Positions 55,514 to 64,000 of a DNA stretch of 64,000 nucleotides are shown here, one piece after another. The stretch is from a bacterium (GTDB taxonomy: Bacteria; Krumholzibacteriota; Krumholzibacteriia; LZORAL124-64-63): assembly GCA_016719645.1 (NCBI GenBank), contig JADJYS010000016.1, forward strand, positions 1-64,000, in the 5' to 3' direction. A program made the position numbers and the translations under genes. The notes beneath the pieces are model-generated. The model made no database searches, had not been told where the DNA came from, and was given only the letters and a program-made list of their open reading frames with translations. Numbering within the stretch: the stretch's first letter is position 1; the number at the start of each line of letters is the position of its first letter.

Positions 55514-57139
55514 ATGACCGGAACTTCGCGCTTCAGCCGTCTCTTCCCGAATCTCGAGGCCGTGCCCCCCGAGCACCGCCTGCCCGGCCTGGTCGAACAG
55601 TCGACCTGGCTCTGCGGCGGCGAGCTGCGGGGCTGGGACGGGGCCGTCCAGCGCGTGGTGTCGCCGGTGTGCGTGCCCTCGCCCGACGGGCCGAAGCGGG
55701 CGGTGATCGGGTCCTACCCGATGCTCGGGGCCGAGCAGGCGCTCGCGGCGCTCGCGGCCGCGCAGGCGGCCTGGGACCACGGCCGCGGCGCCTGGCCCGC
55801 GATGCCGGTGCGCCGCCGCCTGGCGCACGTGGAGGACTTCGCCGCGCGGATGGCGCGGCGCCGCGACGAGGTCGTGCGGCTGATCATGTGGGAGATCGGC
55901 AAGACGCTGCCCGACGCGCGCAAGGAGTTCGACCGCACGGTCGCCTACATCCACGACACGGTCGCGGCGATGAAGGAGCTGGACCGCGCCTCGTCGCGCT
56001 TCGAGCAGAACGAGGGGATCATCGGCCAGATCCGCCGCTCGCCGCTGGGCGTCGTGCTGTGCATGGGGCCGTTCAACTACCCGCTGAACGAGACGTTCGC
56101 CACGCTGATCCCGGCCCTGGTCATGGGCAACGCGGTCATCTTCAAGCCGCCCAAGCTGGGCGTCCTGCTGCACAAGCCGCTGCTCGAGGACTTCCGCGAC
56201 GCCTTCCCGCCCGGGGTGGTCAACACGGTCTACGGCGACGGCGAGACGGTCGTGGGCCCGCTGCTGGCCTCCGGGTCGCTCGACGTGCTGGCCTTCATCG
56301 GCACCAGCCGCGTGGCCGACATCCTGCGCAAGCAGCACCCGCAGCCCCACCGCCTGCGCTGCGTGCTGGGGCTCGAGGCCAAGAACGCCGCGATCGTGCT
56401 GCCCGACGCGGACCTGGACGGGGCCGTGGCCGAGTGCGTCGCGGGCGCGCTGTCGTTCAACGGCCAGCGCTGCACGGCGCTCAAGCTGATCTTCGTCCAC
56501 CGCAGCCTCGCCGCGGAGTTCAACCGCCGGCTGGTCGTCGCCGTGGACGCCCTGCGGCCCGGCCTGCCCTGGGATCCCGGCGCGCAGGTCACCCCGCTGC
56601 CGGAGACCGGCAAGGCGGCGTACCTCGCGGAACTCGTCGCGGACGCCCGCGCCCGCGGCGCGCAGGTGCTCAACCCCGACGGCGGCGCCGTGCACGGCAC
56701 CTACTTCCACCCGGCCGTGCTGTACCCGGTGGCGGCGGGCATGCGGGTCTTCCACGAGGAGCAGTTCGGCCCCGTGGTGCCGGTGGCGGTCTACGACGAC
56801 GTCGAGGAACCGGTGCGCGCGATCAGGGAGTCGCCCTACGGCCAGCAGGCCAGCCTGTTCGGGCGCGACCCCGCGGTGGTCGGCCGCCTGGTCGACCTGC
56901 TGGTCAACCAGGTGTGCCGCGTCAACGTCAACGCCCAGTGCCAGCGCGGGCCGGACGCCTTCCCCTTCACCGGCCGCAAGGACTCGGCCGAGGGCACGCT
57001 CTCGGTGAGCGACGCCCTGCGCGTCTTCTCGATCCGCACCCTGGCCGCCACCCGGGCCACCGCGGCCGACAAGGAGCTGTTCTCGCGGATCGTGCGCGAG
57101 GGGCACGCCACGTTCCTGAGCACGGACTGGCTCTTCTAG
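55514..57139 (+). CDS. gapN: NADP-dependent glyceraldehyde-3-phosphate dehydrogenase (GapN-type)
   Basis: 541 residues, ALDH superfamily, a little longer than typical GapN. Substrate and cofactor motifs: CMGPFNYPLNETFATLIPAL, GLEAKNAAIVLPDADLDGAV (general-base Glu), LSFNGQRCTALKLIFVH (nucleophile Cys) and EEQFGPVVPVAVYD. The end NAQCQRGPDAFPFTGRKDSA is characteristic of GapN. It oxidises glyceraldehyde 3-phosphate directly to 3-phosphoglycerate and makes NADPH. Single gene with its own upstream region. Confidence 0.88.
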   Translation: MTGTSRFSRLFPNLEAVPPEHRLPGLVEQSTWLCGGELRGWDGAVQRVVSPVCVPSPDGPKRAVIGSYPMLGAEQALAALAAAQAAWDHGRGAWPAMPVRRRLAHVEDFAARMARRRDEVVRLIMWEIGKTLPDARKEFDRTVAYIHDTVAAMKELDRASSRFEQNEGIIGQIRRSPLGVVLCMGPFNYPLNETFATLIPALVMGNAVIFKPPKLGVLLHKPLLEDFRDAFPPGVVNTVYGDGETVVGPLLASGSLDVLAFIGTSRVADILRKQHPQPHRLRCVLGLEAKNAAIVLPDADLDGAVAECVAGALSFNGQRCTALKLIFVHRSLAAEFNRRLVVAVDALRPGLPWDPGAQVTPLPETGKAAYLAELVADARARGAQVLNPDGGAVHGTYFHPAVLYPVAAGMRVFHEEQFGPVVPVAVYDDVEEPVRAIRESPYGQQASLFGRDPAVVGRLVDLLVNQVCRVNVNAQCQRGPDAFPFTGRKDSAEGTLSVSDALRVFSIRTLAATRATAADKELFSRIVREGHATFLSTDWLF

Positions 57140-57213
57140 GAGGCAACCCGAGCGCCGTCGCGCCCGTATCCCAAGTCGATGCCCTTCCCGCCCGCAGCCA
57201 GGAGGAGGCCGAC

Positions 57214-57801
57214 ATGGCCGGATTCAACCTGACCGCCCGCCGGATCGTCCTGCGCCGCATGCAGGCCGCCGACGCCCCCGTCCTCTACGCCTACCGTTCC
57301 CTGCCCGAGGTCGCCCGCTACCAGGACTGGCTGCCCCACGACCTCGACGAGGTCCAGGGCCTGGCCCGCGACCAGGCCGACGTCGAGCCGGGCGCGCCCG
57401 GCACCTGGCTCCAGCTGATCATCGCCAGGCGGGACGACGGCGAGGTCGTCGGGGACTGCGGCATCCTCTTCCCGGACGGGGCGCACGCGAGCCCGGAGCT
57501 GGGGATCGCCCTGCGCCCGGACCACCGCAGCCGCGGCTTCGCGACCTGCGCCACGCGCCTGATGCTGGCGCACCTCTTCGACGAGCGGAAGGTCCACCGC
57601 GTGGTGGCCCGCACCGACCCGCGCAACCTGCCCTCGATCGCCGTGCTGCAGCGGCTCGGCCTGCGCCAGGAGGGGCACCTGCGCCGCAGCCACTGGCACC
57701 GCGGGCAGTGGGTCGACGACATGATCTTCGCCATGCTGGACGAGGAGTGGGAGCGGGAGCGCAAGCGCCTGCTGGCGCATTGCGAGGGCGAGGGGGACTG
57801 A
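57214..57801 (+). CDS. GNAT-family N-acetyltransferase (RimJ/RimL-like)
   Basis: 195 residues from ATG 57214 behind AGGAGGAGG. Motifs: LTARRIVLRRMQAADAPVLY, HASPELGIALRPDHRSRGFA, and the acetyl-CoA loop followed by IAVLQRLGLRQEGHLRRSHW. This is the RimJ/RimL-type acetyltransferase pattern (Acetyltransf_3). The acceptor could be a protein N terminus, an amino acid or a small amine. It converges on the deaminase gene with a gap of eight bases. Confidence 0.88.
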   Translation: MAGFNLTARRIVLRRMQAADAPVLYAYRSLPEVARYQDWLPHDLDEVQGLARDQADVEPGAPGTWLQLIIARRDDGEVVGDCGILFPDGAHASPELGIALRPDHRSRGFATCATRLMLAHLFDERKVHRVVARTDPRNLPSIAVLQRLGLRQEGHLRRSHWHRGQWVDDMIFAMLDEEWERERKRLLAHCEGEGD

Positions 57802-57809
57802 GCCGCCGT

Positions 57810-59120
57810 TCAGGTCGTCGCGATCTCCCGGCCGCCGACCACGACCGCCGCGGCGTCGCGCGGGTGGCAGAGCAGCAGCGCGGCCACGCGGTCGCCGGCG
57901 CGCTCGAAGGCGAGGTCCCCGAGGTCGAAGAGCGCCAGGTCGCAGGCCTTGCCCGGCTCGAGCGAGCCCACGTCGTCGCGCCCGAGGCAGGCGGCGCCGC
58001 CCAGGGTCGCCATCTCCAGCACTTCCCCGACCGTCATCGCGCCGGCGCCGCCCAGGACGCGGTGCAGCAGCAGGCACTGGCGCAGCTCGGCCAGCAGGTG
58101 GGACGAGTCGTTGCTCGCCGAGCCGTCCACCGCCAGGCCGACCGGGCAGCCCGCGGCCCGCAGGTCGCGCACGCGGCAGATGCCCGAGCCCAGGCGCATG
58201 TTCGAGGTGGGGCAGTGGGCCACGGCGACGCCGGCGCGCCCGAGCCGGGCGATCTCCGCGTCGTCGAACCAGATGCCGTGGGCCAGCCAGACGTCGTCCG
58301 CCAGCCAGCCGCAGTCCTCCAGCAGGTCCACCGGGCGCATCCCGTAGGTGGCGGAACAGTACGCGTCCTCGTCGCGCGTCTCGGACAGGTGGGTGTGCAG
58401 GCGCACGCCGTGGCGGCGCGCCAGCGCGGCCGTGTCGCGCATCAGCTCCGGGGTGACCGAGAACGGCGAGCAGGGGGCCAGCGCGATGCGGGTCATCGCG
58501 CCCGGCGCGGGGTCGTGGTGCAGCCGGATGAGCCGCTCGCTGTCGGCCAGGATGGTGTCGTGGTCCTGCACCACCGAGTCGGGCGGCAGGCCGCCGTCCT
58601 TCTGCGAGCGCGACATGCTGCCGCGCGTGGGGTGGAAGCGGATGCCGGCCTCGCGGGCCGCCGCGATGGTCACGTCGATCAGCTCCGGCGAGGCGTCGCG
58701 CGGGAACAGGTAGTGGTGGTCGGTGGTCGTGGTGCAGCCCGAGCGCAGCAGCTCGCGGCAGCCGACCAGCGCGCCGCGGTGGAAGTCCTCGTCCGTGAGG
58801 CCGGCCCACACCGGGTAGAGCGTCCGCAGCCAGGGGAACAGCTCCGCGTCGATCGCGCCGCCCCAGGCCCGGGTGCGCGTCTGGTAGAGGTGGTGGTGGG
58901 TGTTGACCAGGCCCGGCAGCACGACCCGCCCGCGCGCGTCGAGCCGCCGGAAGCGCTCGCGGGGCGCGCCGTCGATCACCGCGGGCGCCGGGCCCGCGCC
59001 CACGCCGACGATCAGGCCGTCGCGCGCCGCCACCCAGCCGTCGTCCAGGGTGCGGCGGGCGGGGTCCATCGTGACCAGGGGGTCGGCGTGCTCGAGCAGG
59101 AAGAGGTCGGGGTCGCGCAT
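57810..59120 (-). CDS. 8-oxoguanine deaminase (amidohydrolase)
   Basis: 436 residues. Metal site GLVNTHHHLYQTRTRAWGGA, further ligands in LHTHLSETRDEDAY and WLAHGIWFDDAEIARLG, and VGLAVDGSASNDSSHLLAEL with the catalytic Asp. The HHHLYQT...W pattern and SNDSSHLLAELR are those of 8-oxoguanine deaminases rather than guanine or cytosine deaminases. It converts 8-oxoguanine to urate, feeding purine breakdown. A distant relative, ssnA, lies 13 kb away. Confidence 0.85.
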   Translation of the reverse strand: MRDPDLFLLEHADPLVTMDPARRTLDDGWVAARDGLIVGVGAGPAPAVIDGAPRERFRRLDARGRVVLPGLVNTHHHLYQTRTRAWGGAIDAELFPWLRTLYPVWAGLTDEDFHRGALVGCRELLRSGCTTTTDHHYLFPRDASPELIDVTIAAAREAGIRFHPTRGSMSRSQKDGGLPPDSVVQDHDTILADSERLIRLHHDPAPGAMTRIALAPCSPFSVTPELMRDTAALARRHGVRLHTHLSETRDEDAYCSATYGMRPVDLLEDCGWLADDVWLAHGIWFDDAEIARLGRAGVAVAHCPTSNMRLGSGICRVRDLRAAGCPVGLAVDGSASNDSSHLLAELRQCLLLHRVLGGAGAMTVGEVLEMATLGGAACLGRDDVGSLEPGKACDLALFDLGDLAFERAGDRVAALLLCHPRDAAAVVVGGREIATT

Positions 59121-59342
59121 GGTCGGCTCCGGGGTTGGGTTCGCGGTCCACTTCGCCTATAATGCCCTGCGGCGGCGGCGGCGGCAACAACCCGCTAGCA
59201 CGGTTCCTGCACGAACCGTCCGTCGGCGCCCGCCGGCGCCCGTTCCGACCTGGAAAGTGGGCAAACCGGCGCGGCCGTGACCGGATCCGTGGACAGCGCC
59301 CCGGGCTCGGGGGCTGGGCGGATCGCAACGAAGGAGACTGAC

Positions 59343-59987
59343 GTGCGGAATCCGATACCGACGAACCCGACCTCGGGACGGCTCACCCGGACGGTGCTGG
59401 CGCTGCTGGCGCTGGGCGCGCTGGCGCTGGCCGCCGGCTGCGGCGGCGGCAAGGCGGTCACCCGGGTCGGGACCGACACCACCATCGACCTGTCCGGCAA
59501 CTGGAACGATGCCGACAGCCGCCAGGTCGCCGAGACGCTCATCGCCCAGGTCACCACCGGCGCCTGGGTCGAGAACCACCTGCTGGCGCGCGGCAAGAAG
59601 CCCGTGGTCATCGTGGGGCAGATCGCCAACAAGTCGTCCGAGCACATCCCGGTCAAGACCTTCGTGGCCGACGTCGAGCGCTCGTTCATCAACTCCGGCC
59701 GCGTGACCGTCGTCGCCTCGTCCGAGGAGCGCGAGGGCGTGCGCGACGAGCGCGCCGACCAGCAGCAGTACTCCTCGCCCGAGACCATGAAGGCCTGGGG
59801 CCGCGAGAAGGGCGCCGACTACATGATGCTCGGGGAGATCAACACGATCATCGACCGCGAGGACGGCGACGAGGTGAAGTACTACCAGGTCGACGTGTAC
59901 CTCGTGGATCTCGAGGACAACACGAAGGTCTGGGCGGGCGTCGAGAAGATCAAGAAGTACGTCAGCCGCAGCGGTCACAAGCCTTGA
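59343..59987 (+). CDS. LpoB-like lipoprotein (penicillin-binding-protein activator family)
   Basis: 214 residues from GTG 59343 with GAAGGAGA upstream. Lipobox LAAGC. The pattern RVGTDTTIDLSGNWNDADSR, then QVAETLIAQ, then VVIVGQIANKSSEHIPVKTF and SSEEREGVRDERADQQQY, is that of LpoB/YcfM. In enterobacteria LpoB activates the peptidoglycan synthase PBP1B from the outer membrane. Its stop overlaps the TTG start of the COG3014 gene. Confidence 0.87.
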   Translation: MRNPIPTNPTSGRLTRTVLALLALGALALAAGCGGGKAVTRVGTDTTIDLSGNWNDADSRQVAETLIAQVTTGAWVENHLLARGKKPVVIVGQIANKSSEHIPVKTFVADVERSFINSGRVTVVASSEEREGVRDERADQQQYSSPETMKAWGREKGADYMMLGEINTIIDREDGDEVKYYQVDVYLVDLEDNTKVWAGVEKIKKYVSRSGHKP

Positions 59988-61426
59988 GCACCCGGTTCCG
60001 CACGTTCCCGGCCGGGCCGGCCGCCGTCCGCACGGCGGCCCGCCTGGCCCTCGCCGCGGCGCTGCTCGGCGCCGCCGGCTGTTCGACCTACGCGGACCGC
60101 CACGAGCGCCTGCGCACCGACCTCGCGGCGGGCCGCTTCGACGAGGCGCTCGCGGGGATCGACGCGGCCGCGCGCGACCAGGACCGCCTGGCGAACCTGC
60201 TGGAGAAGGGCCTGGTCCTGCACTACGCCGACCGCTGGGCCGAGTCCAACGCGGTGTTCGAGGAGGCGGAGCTGCTGGCCGCGGACCTCTACACCAAGAG
60301 CGTCAGCGAGGCCGTCCTGTCCCTGGTCACCAACGACGGCGCCATCGCCTACCGCGCCGCCCCCTTCGAGATGGCGCTGGTGCCCTACTTCCGCGCGCTG
60401 AACTACGTCTACCTGGGCGACCGCGAGGAGGCCGTGGTCGAGGCCCGCAAGGCCGAACTGCACCTGCGCGACTACGCCGAGATCGCCCGCGCCCTGCGCG
60501 ACGACGACGGGGGAGACGCCCGCGCCGCCGCCCTGGACAACGACGCCTTCCTGCACTACCTGCGGGCCATGCTGCTGGACTGGGGCGGCGAGACCAACGA
60601 CGCCTTCATCGCCTACCGCCAGGCCGCGCTGGCCTACCGCGACGCCGAGGGCCTGCTGGACGTGGTCACCCCGCCGTGGCTCGGCGCCGACCTGCTGCGC
60701 ACCGGCGCCGCCCTGGGCTTCACGGCCGAACTGGACGAGCTGCGGACGCAGCTGCCGGACCTGCTGCCGGCCGCCCTGCCCGCGACGGGCACCGGCGAGG
60801 TCGTCCTGTTCCTGGAGACCGGGTACGCGCCGCGGCGGGTCTCCCGGGCGGCCGACGTGCCGATCTTCAAGAGCGAGGGCCGGCGCGACGATCGCGACGC
60901 CTGGGCGCTGTCGCTGCGGCACCGTTACGAGTACGGGTGGGACCGCGACCAGAAGATCGACTACTGGCTGCGCTTCGCCCTGCCGGAACTGGTGGACGAG
61001 CCGCCGGCGGTGGCGGGCGCGCGCGTCTCGGCGGGGACGATCGGCGGCCGGACGCGCGCCGTGCCCGTGGAGGACGTCGCCGGCAGGTCGCGGCAGTACT
61101 TCCAGGACGCCCAGGGCAAGATCGTGCTGAAGACCATCGTGCGCGCGCTGGCCAAGTACGCCGCGCAGGAGCAGGCGCAGGACCAGGGCCAGGTCGCGGG
61201 CCTGCTGGTCAACCTGCTGGGCGCGGCGACCGAGCAGGCCGACACGCGCAACTGGCTGACGCTGCCGCGCGGCATCTCCATGGCCCGGCTCGCGCTGCCG
61301 CCCGGGACGCACGACCTGCGCGTGGACCTGGTCGACGCGCAGGACCGCCGGCTGGAGACGCGCGAGATCACCGGCGTCGACGTCGTCAGCGGCGGCTGGA
61401 CCTTCCTGAGCCGGCGGATCTTCTAG
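59984..61426 (+). CDS. COG3014-family lipoprotein
   Basis: 480 residues from TTG 59984, overlapping the upstream stop. Lipobox GAAGC. TPR-like helices occur at residues about 40-220 (LRTDLAAGRFDEALAGIDAA, ALVPYFRALNYVYLGDREEA). The later beta-rich region ends with GGWTFLSRRIF. This family is commonly found beside LpoB-like genes, so a role in envelope or peptidoglycan assembly is likely. It converges on the protease gene with seven bases between stops. Confidence 0.82.
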   Translation: MSTRFRTFPAGPAAVRTAARLALAAALLGAAGCSTYADRHERLRTDLAAGRFDEALAGIDAAARDQDRLANLLEKGLVLHYADRWAESNAVFEEAELLAADLYTKSVSEAVLSLVTNDGAIAYRAAPFEMALVPYFRALNYVYLGDREEAVVEARKAELHLRDYAEIARALRDDDGGDARAAALDNDAFLHYLRAMLLDWGGETNDAFIAYRQAALAYRDAEGLLDVVTPPWLGADLLRTGAALGFTAELDELRTQLPDLLPAALPATGTGEVVLFLETGYAPRRVSRAADVPIFKSEGRRDDRDAWALSLRHRYEYGWDRDQKIDYWLRFALPELVDEPPAVAGARVSAGTIGGRTRAVPVEDVAGRSRQYFQDAQGKIVLKTIVRALAKYAAQEQAQDQGQVAGLLVNLLGAATEQADTRNWLTLPRGISMARLALPPGTHDLRVDLVDAQDRRLETREITGVDVVSGGWTFLSRRIF

Positions 61427-61433
61427 CTCCCCC

Positions 61434-64000
61434 CTACCTCACCAGCGTGAGCTTGCGTTCGGCGGCCGTGCCGCCGGGGCCGCGCAGCCGCGCCAGGTAC
61501 ACGCCGCTGGGCAGGGTCCGGCCCGCGTCGTCGTCGCCCGGCCAGAGCACCTCGTGCGGACCCGCCGCCGCGTTCCCCGCCAGCAGCGTCCGCACGCGCC
61601 GCCCCTGCAGATCGTAGACCGCCAGCTCGACCCGGCCTTCGCGGGGCAGGTCGAAGCGCACCGTCGTGCGCGGGTTGAAGGGGTTCGGCCAGCCGGCCAG
61701 CCCGGCGCCCGCCGCCGCGGGCGGCCCGTCGTCCACGCCGGTGACCTCGCCGATCGCGAGCGTGGCGTGGACGGCGTGGGGCCCGGCGGGGTCGTTCGAG
61801 AACAGCGAGATCACGTCGTAGTACAGGCCGGTCGCGAGCCCCGTCGCGTCGAAGACCGCCCGCATCGCCAGCGAGTCGCCGGGGGCCACGGTCGCTGCGC
61901 GCGGCGACACCGCGAGCCAGCCCGCCGACCAGGCCACGTCCTGCAGGAGCAGGGGCAGCGGCCCGTCGTTGTGGACGACGAAGTGCTCGACCCCGACCAG
62001 CGGCAGCGCGGCCAGGGCCGCCGGCAGGTCGAGCAGGCCGGCGCCGGACTGGTTGTCGCGTCCGGGCGAGCCCAGGTCGCGGGCGGTCGAGGCGAGGGCT
62101 GCGGACAGTTGGGCCGGCGTGACGCCGGGCGAGGCCTGCAGGCAGATCGCCGCGGCCCCCGCCACCAGCGGCGTCGCCATGCTCGTGCCCGAGTAGGCGG
62201 CGTAGGCGCCGGTGCCGATCGTCGAGGTGATGCCGTCGCCGGGCGCCGCCAGGTCGGGCTTGACCAGGCCCGGCGGGTAGGGGTAGTCGCCGTAGCCGGC
62301 GGCCGGGATGTCCCAGACCGTGGGCCCGAGGCTGGAGTAGGCCCACGTCGCGTCGGCCGAGGTCGTCGCGCCGACGGTGATCACGGCGGAGTGGCCGCCC
62401 GCGCCGTACCAGGGGTCGGGGCAGTCGCCCGGCGAGCTGATGTCCTGCGGCACGGCGTAGTGGCCGCCGTAGTTGTCGCCGTTGCCCGCGGCGCAGAACC
62501 AGGGGATGCCCATCGCCAGCAGGAACTCGGCGTTGGCCCGGTTGGCCTCCTTGAGGTCGTCGAGGGGATCGCTCCAGCCGGCGCTCATCGTGAACAGGTC
62601 GACCGGTCCGTGGTCCAGCCCGAACTGCATGGCTTCGATCAGGTCGGCGTAGGAGCCGGGCACCGCGCGCAGCGCCATGAGCGTCGCACCCGGCGCGGCG
62701 CCGGTGCGGGTGCCCAGCGTGCCGTCGCCGACGACCAGGCCCGCGGTGTGGGTGCCGTGGTTGATGGTCGCGTCGCCCTCGACCGGGTCGTCGTCGTCGT
62801 CCACCGCGTCCCAGCCGTGGTGCGGCCAGGCGGCGCCGCCGTCCCACATGTGCGCCGCCAGGTCGGGGTGCGCGTAACCGACGCCGGTGTCCACGTGGCC
62901 CACCAGCACGCCGTCGCCGTCGTAGCCCGCGGCCCAGGCGGCGTCGGCGCCGATGCGGCTCAGGTGCCAGGCGAGCGCCTGCCGCGCCACGCCCTGGTTC
63001 GCGCTGCCGGCTCCGCCGCCGAACGCCTCGCTCGGCCGGTCGTCGAGCCAGACGCGCCCCACCGCGGGGTGCTCCGCCAGGCGCCGGGCCGCCTCGGGCG
63101 TCGCGCGCAGGGCCAACGAGCCGGCGAGCCAGAGGTCGGTCGCTTCGCCGGCCAGGGCGGACGCTTTCAATTCCTGGAGCAGGGGCGCGAGTTCGGCGCG
63201 GGACCGCGCCAGGTTCGCGCGCAGGGCGGCGCCCACGGTGCCGCGCCGCAGGGACTTGCCGGCGCCGTCGAGGGCCGCGCCGAGGGCGGCGGCGTCGACC
63301 TGGCGCGCGGGCGTCACGATGATGCAGACCGTCCCGTCGGGCGCCGCCTTGACCGGCTCCGCGAGACGGGCATCCAGCACCGGCAGGTGGTGGCGCAGGC
63401 GTACCGGCGGCGCCGCTGCCAGGGCGCGCGCCGCCGCCGCCATCGGTTCGGCCACGTCGTGGCGGATGCGGTCGGGCTCGACGCGCAGGACCGGATCGCC
63501 CTCGAGCCAGGTCCAGGTCCGCAGCACGGTGTTGTCGGTCTCGTCGTCCTCGGGCACCGCGTTCAGCGGGTCCAGGACCACCGAGATCTCGTGGGGCCCG
63601 GCGCCGAGCGTCAGGGCGTGGTCCTCGACCGCGGCGTAGGTCGCGGCGGGCAGGCCGCCCGCGATCTGCCAGGCGGCCGCGACCGCGCCGTCGACCCGCA
63701 GCCGCACCAGCACGTCGGTCGTGGCGTCGGCCAGGCCGGCGTTGACCACCGCGAAGCTGACGTAGGCCGGGCGGTCGGCGGCGAACCAGCCGACGGTGCG
63801 CTCGCCGGGGACCAGGCCGCCCACCAGGGGCCCGTCCCAGCCGGAGGGGGTGAACGCGGCGAGGTTGGGCCGCACCGCGCGGTCGGCGTTGTAGACGTTG
63901 AGCCCCTGCGTCGGGTAGTCGCGCCGGTCGATCCAGGCGGCGTGCAGGCGGCCGGCGCCCGCGGCGCCCGACAGGAAGTGGAACTGCGGCTCGGCGTGGT
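61434..64000 (-). CDS. Subtilisin-like serine protease with FlgD-like C terminus, partial
   Basis: The frame is open to the window edge, so the N terminus is missing; more than 850 residues are present. An N-terminal CARDB/Ig-like region (VVLDPLNAVPEDDETDNTVL) precedes an S8 peptidase domain with the triad Asp in VLVGHVDTGVGYAHPDL, His in INHGTHTAGLVVGDGT, and Ser in AYSGTSMATPLVAGAAAICL. A beta domain and a FlgD-like C-terminal module follow (GWPNPFNPRTTVRFDLPREG, LPSGVYLARLRG). Secreted; related in its tail to the GH81 enzyme at 18 kb. Confidence 0.9.
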   Translation of the reverse strand, partial: HAEPQFHFLSGAAGAGRLHAAWIDRRDYPTQGLNVYNADRAVRPNLAAFTPSGWDGPLVGGLVPGERTVGWFAADRPAYVSFAVVNAGLADATTDVLVRLRVDGAVAAAWQIAGGLPAATYAAVEDHALTLGAGPHEISVVLDPLNAVPEDDETDNTVLRTWTWLEGDPVLRVEPDRIRHDVAEPMAAAARALAAAPPVRLRHHLPVLDARLAEPVKAAPDGTVCIIVTPARQVDAAALGAALDGAGKSLRRGTVGAALRANLARSRAELAPLLQELKASALAGEATDLWLAGSLALRATPEAARRLAEHPAVGRVWLDDRPSEAFGGGAGSANQGVARQALAWHLSRIGADAAWAAGYDGDGVLVGHVDTGVGYAHPDLAAHMWDGGAAWPHHGWDAVDDDDDPVEGDATINHGTHTAGLVVGDGTLGTRTGAAPGATLMALRAVPGSYADLIEAMQFGLDHGPVDLFTMSAGWSDPLDDLKEANRANAEFLLAMGIPWFCAAGNGDNYGGHYAVPQDISSPGDCPDPWYGAGGHSAVITVGATTSADATWAYSSLGPTVWDIPAAGYGDYPYPPGLVKPDLAAPGDGITSTIGTGAYAAYSGTSMATPLVAGAAAICLQASPGVTPAQLSAALASTARDLGSPGRDNQSGAGLLDLPAALAALPLVGVEHFVVHNDGPLPLLLQDVAWSAGWLAVSPRAATVAPGDSLAMRAVFDATGLATGLYYDVISLFSNDPAGPHAVHATLAIGEVTGVDDGPPAAAGAGLAGWPNPFNPRTTVRFDLPREGRVELAVYDLQGRRVRTLLAGNAAAGPHEVLWPGDDDAGRTLPSGVYLARLRGPGGTAAERKLTLVR

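Overview
The window has two very different halves. From about 18.1 kb to the end the DNA is strongly GC-rich and tightly packed with intact, recognisable housekeeping and secreted-protein genes. Two large exported proteins (a GH81 glucanase and a subtilisin-like protease) end in a FlgD-like beta domain with the PNPFNP motif. With many lipoproteins, a Gld-type ABC operon and a fadN-fadA-fadE operon, this suggests a GC-rich bacterium of the FCB-like lineages (for example Krumholzibacteriota or Eisenbacteria-like groups). That placement is inference; there is no rRNA or other phylogenetic marker here.

Positions 1 to about 18 kb are an accessory island of lower GC with broken genes, two insertion sequences, a large serine recombinase with its satellite genes, and several candidate nuclease or toxin genes. 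These are a HEPN-like gene (3481-4741), a protein joining a restriction-endonuclease-like N terminus to a PIN-like C terminus (7075-4944), a second HEPN-like gene (12008-11253) and an AbiE-type toxin-antitoxin pair (17852-16747) with a visible promoter and a perfect palindromic operator. An IS256-family element (9765-11096) sits inside a small gene whose reading frame is restored when the element and one target copy are removed. A decayed second copy of the recombinase-associated HTH gene lies near 8.1 kb.

The core half runs as follows: GH81 endo-1,3-beta-glucanase; a PadR regulator and its membrane-protein partner under a clear promoter/operator; a nucleotidyltransferase with a 64-residue partner; the fatty-acid oxidation operon; a phosphodiesterase-type lipoprotein and three large secreted lipoproteins; a DUF1697 protein; a peroxiredoxin whose catalytic cysteine codon is TGA; an aspartic-protease-like protein; ssnA-ygeY-ygeW plus a threonine-synthase-like gene; a Gld-type ABC operon; an IYD-like nitroreductase and an NFACT-R protein; a Tricorn-like protease; an esterase; GapN; a GNAT acetyltransferase; an 8-oxoguanine deaminase; an LpoB-like/COG3014 lipoprotein pair; and a partial subtilase.

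The most notable biology is selenium and purine related. The peroxiredoxin has TGA at its catalytic position followed by a hairpin with a GGTC loop, the layout of a bacterial selenocysteine insertion element. It lies 3 kb from ygeW, ygeY and ssnA, genes known from selenium-linked purine catabolism, and the same window holds an 8-oxoguanine deaminase.

A caution applies to the whole window. About ten otherwise well-conserved genes in both halves are broken by one single-base indel each, so many 'pseudogenes' here may be sequencing errors. Long antisense open frames over the GC-rich genes were treated as shadows.
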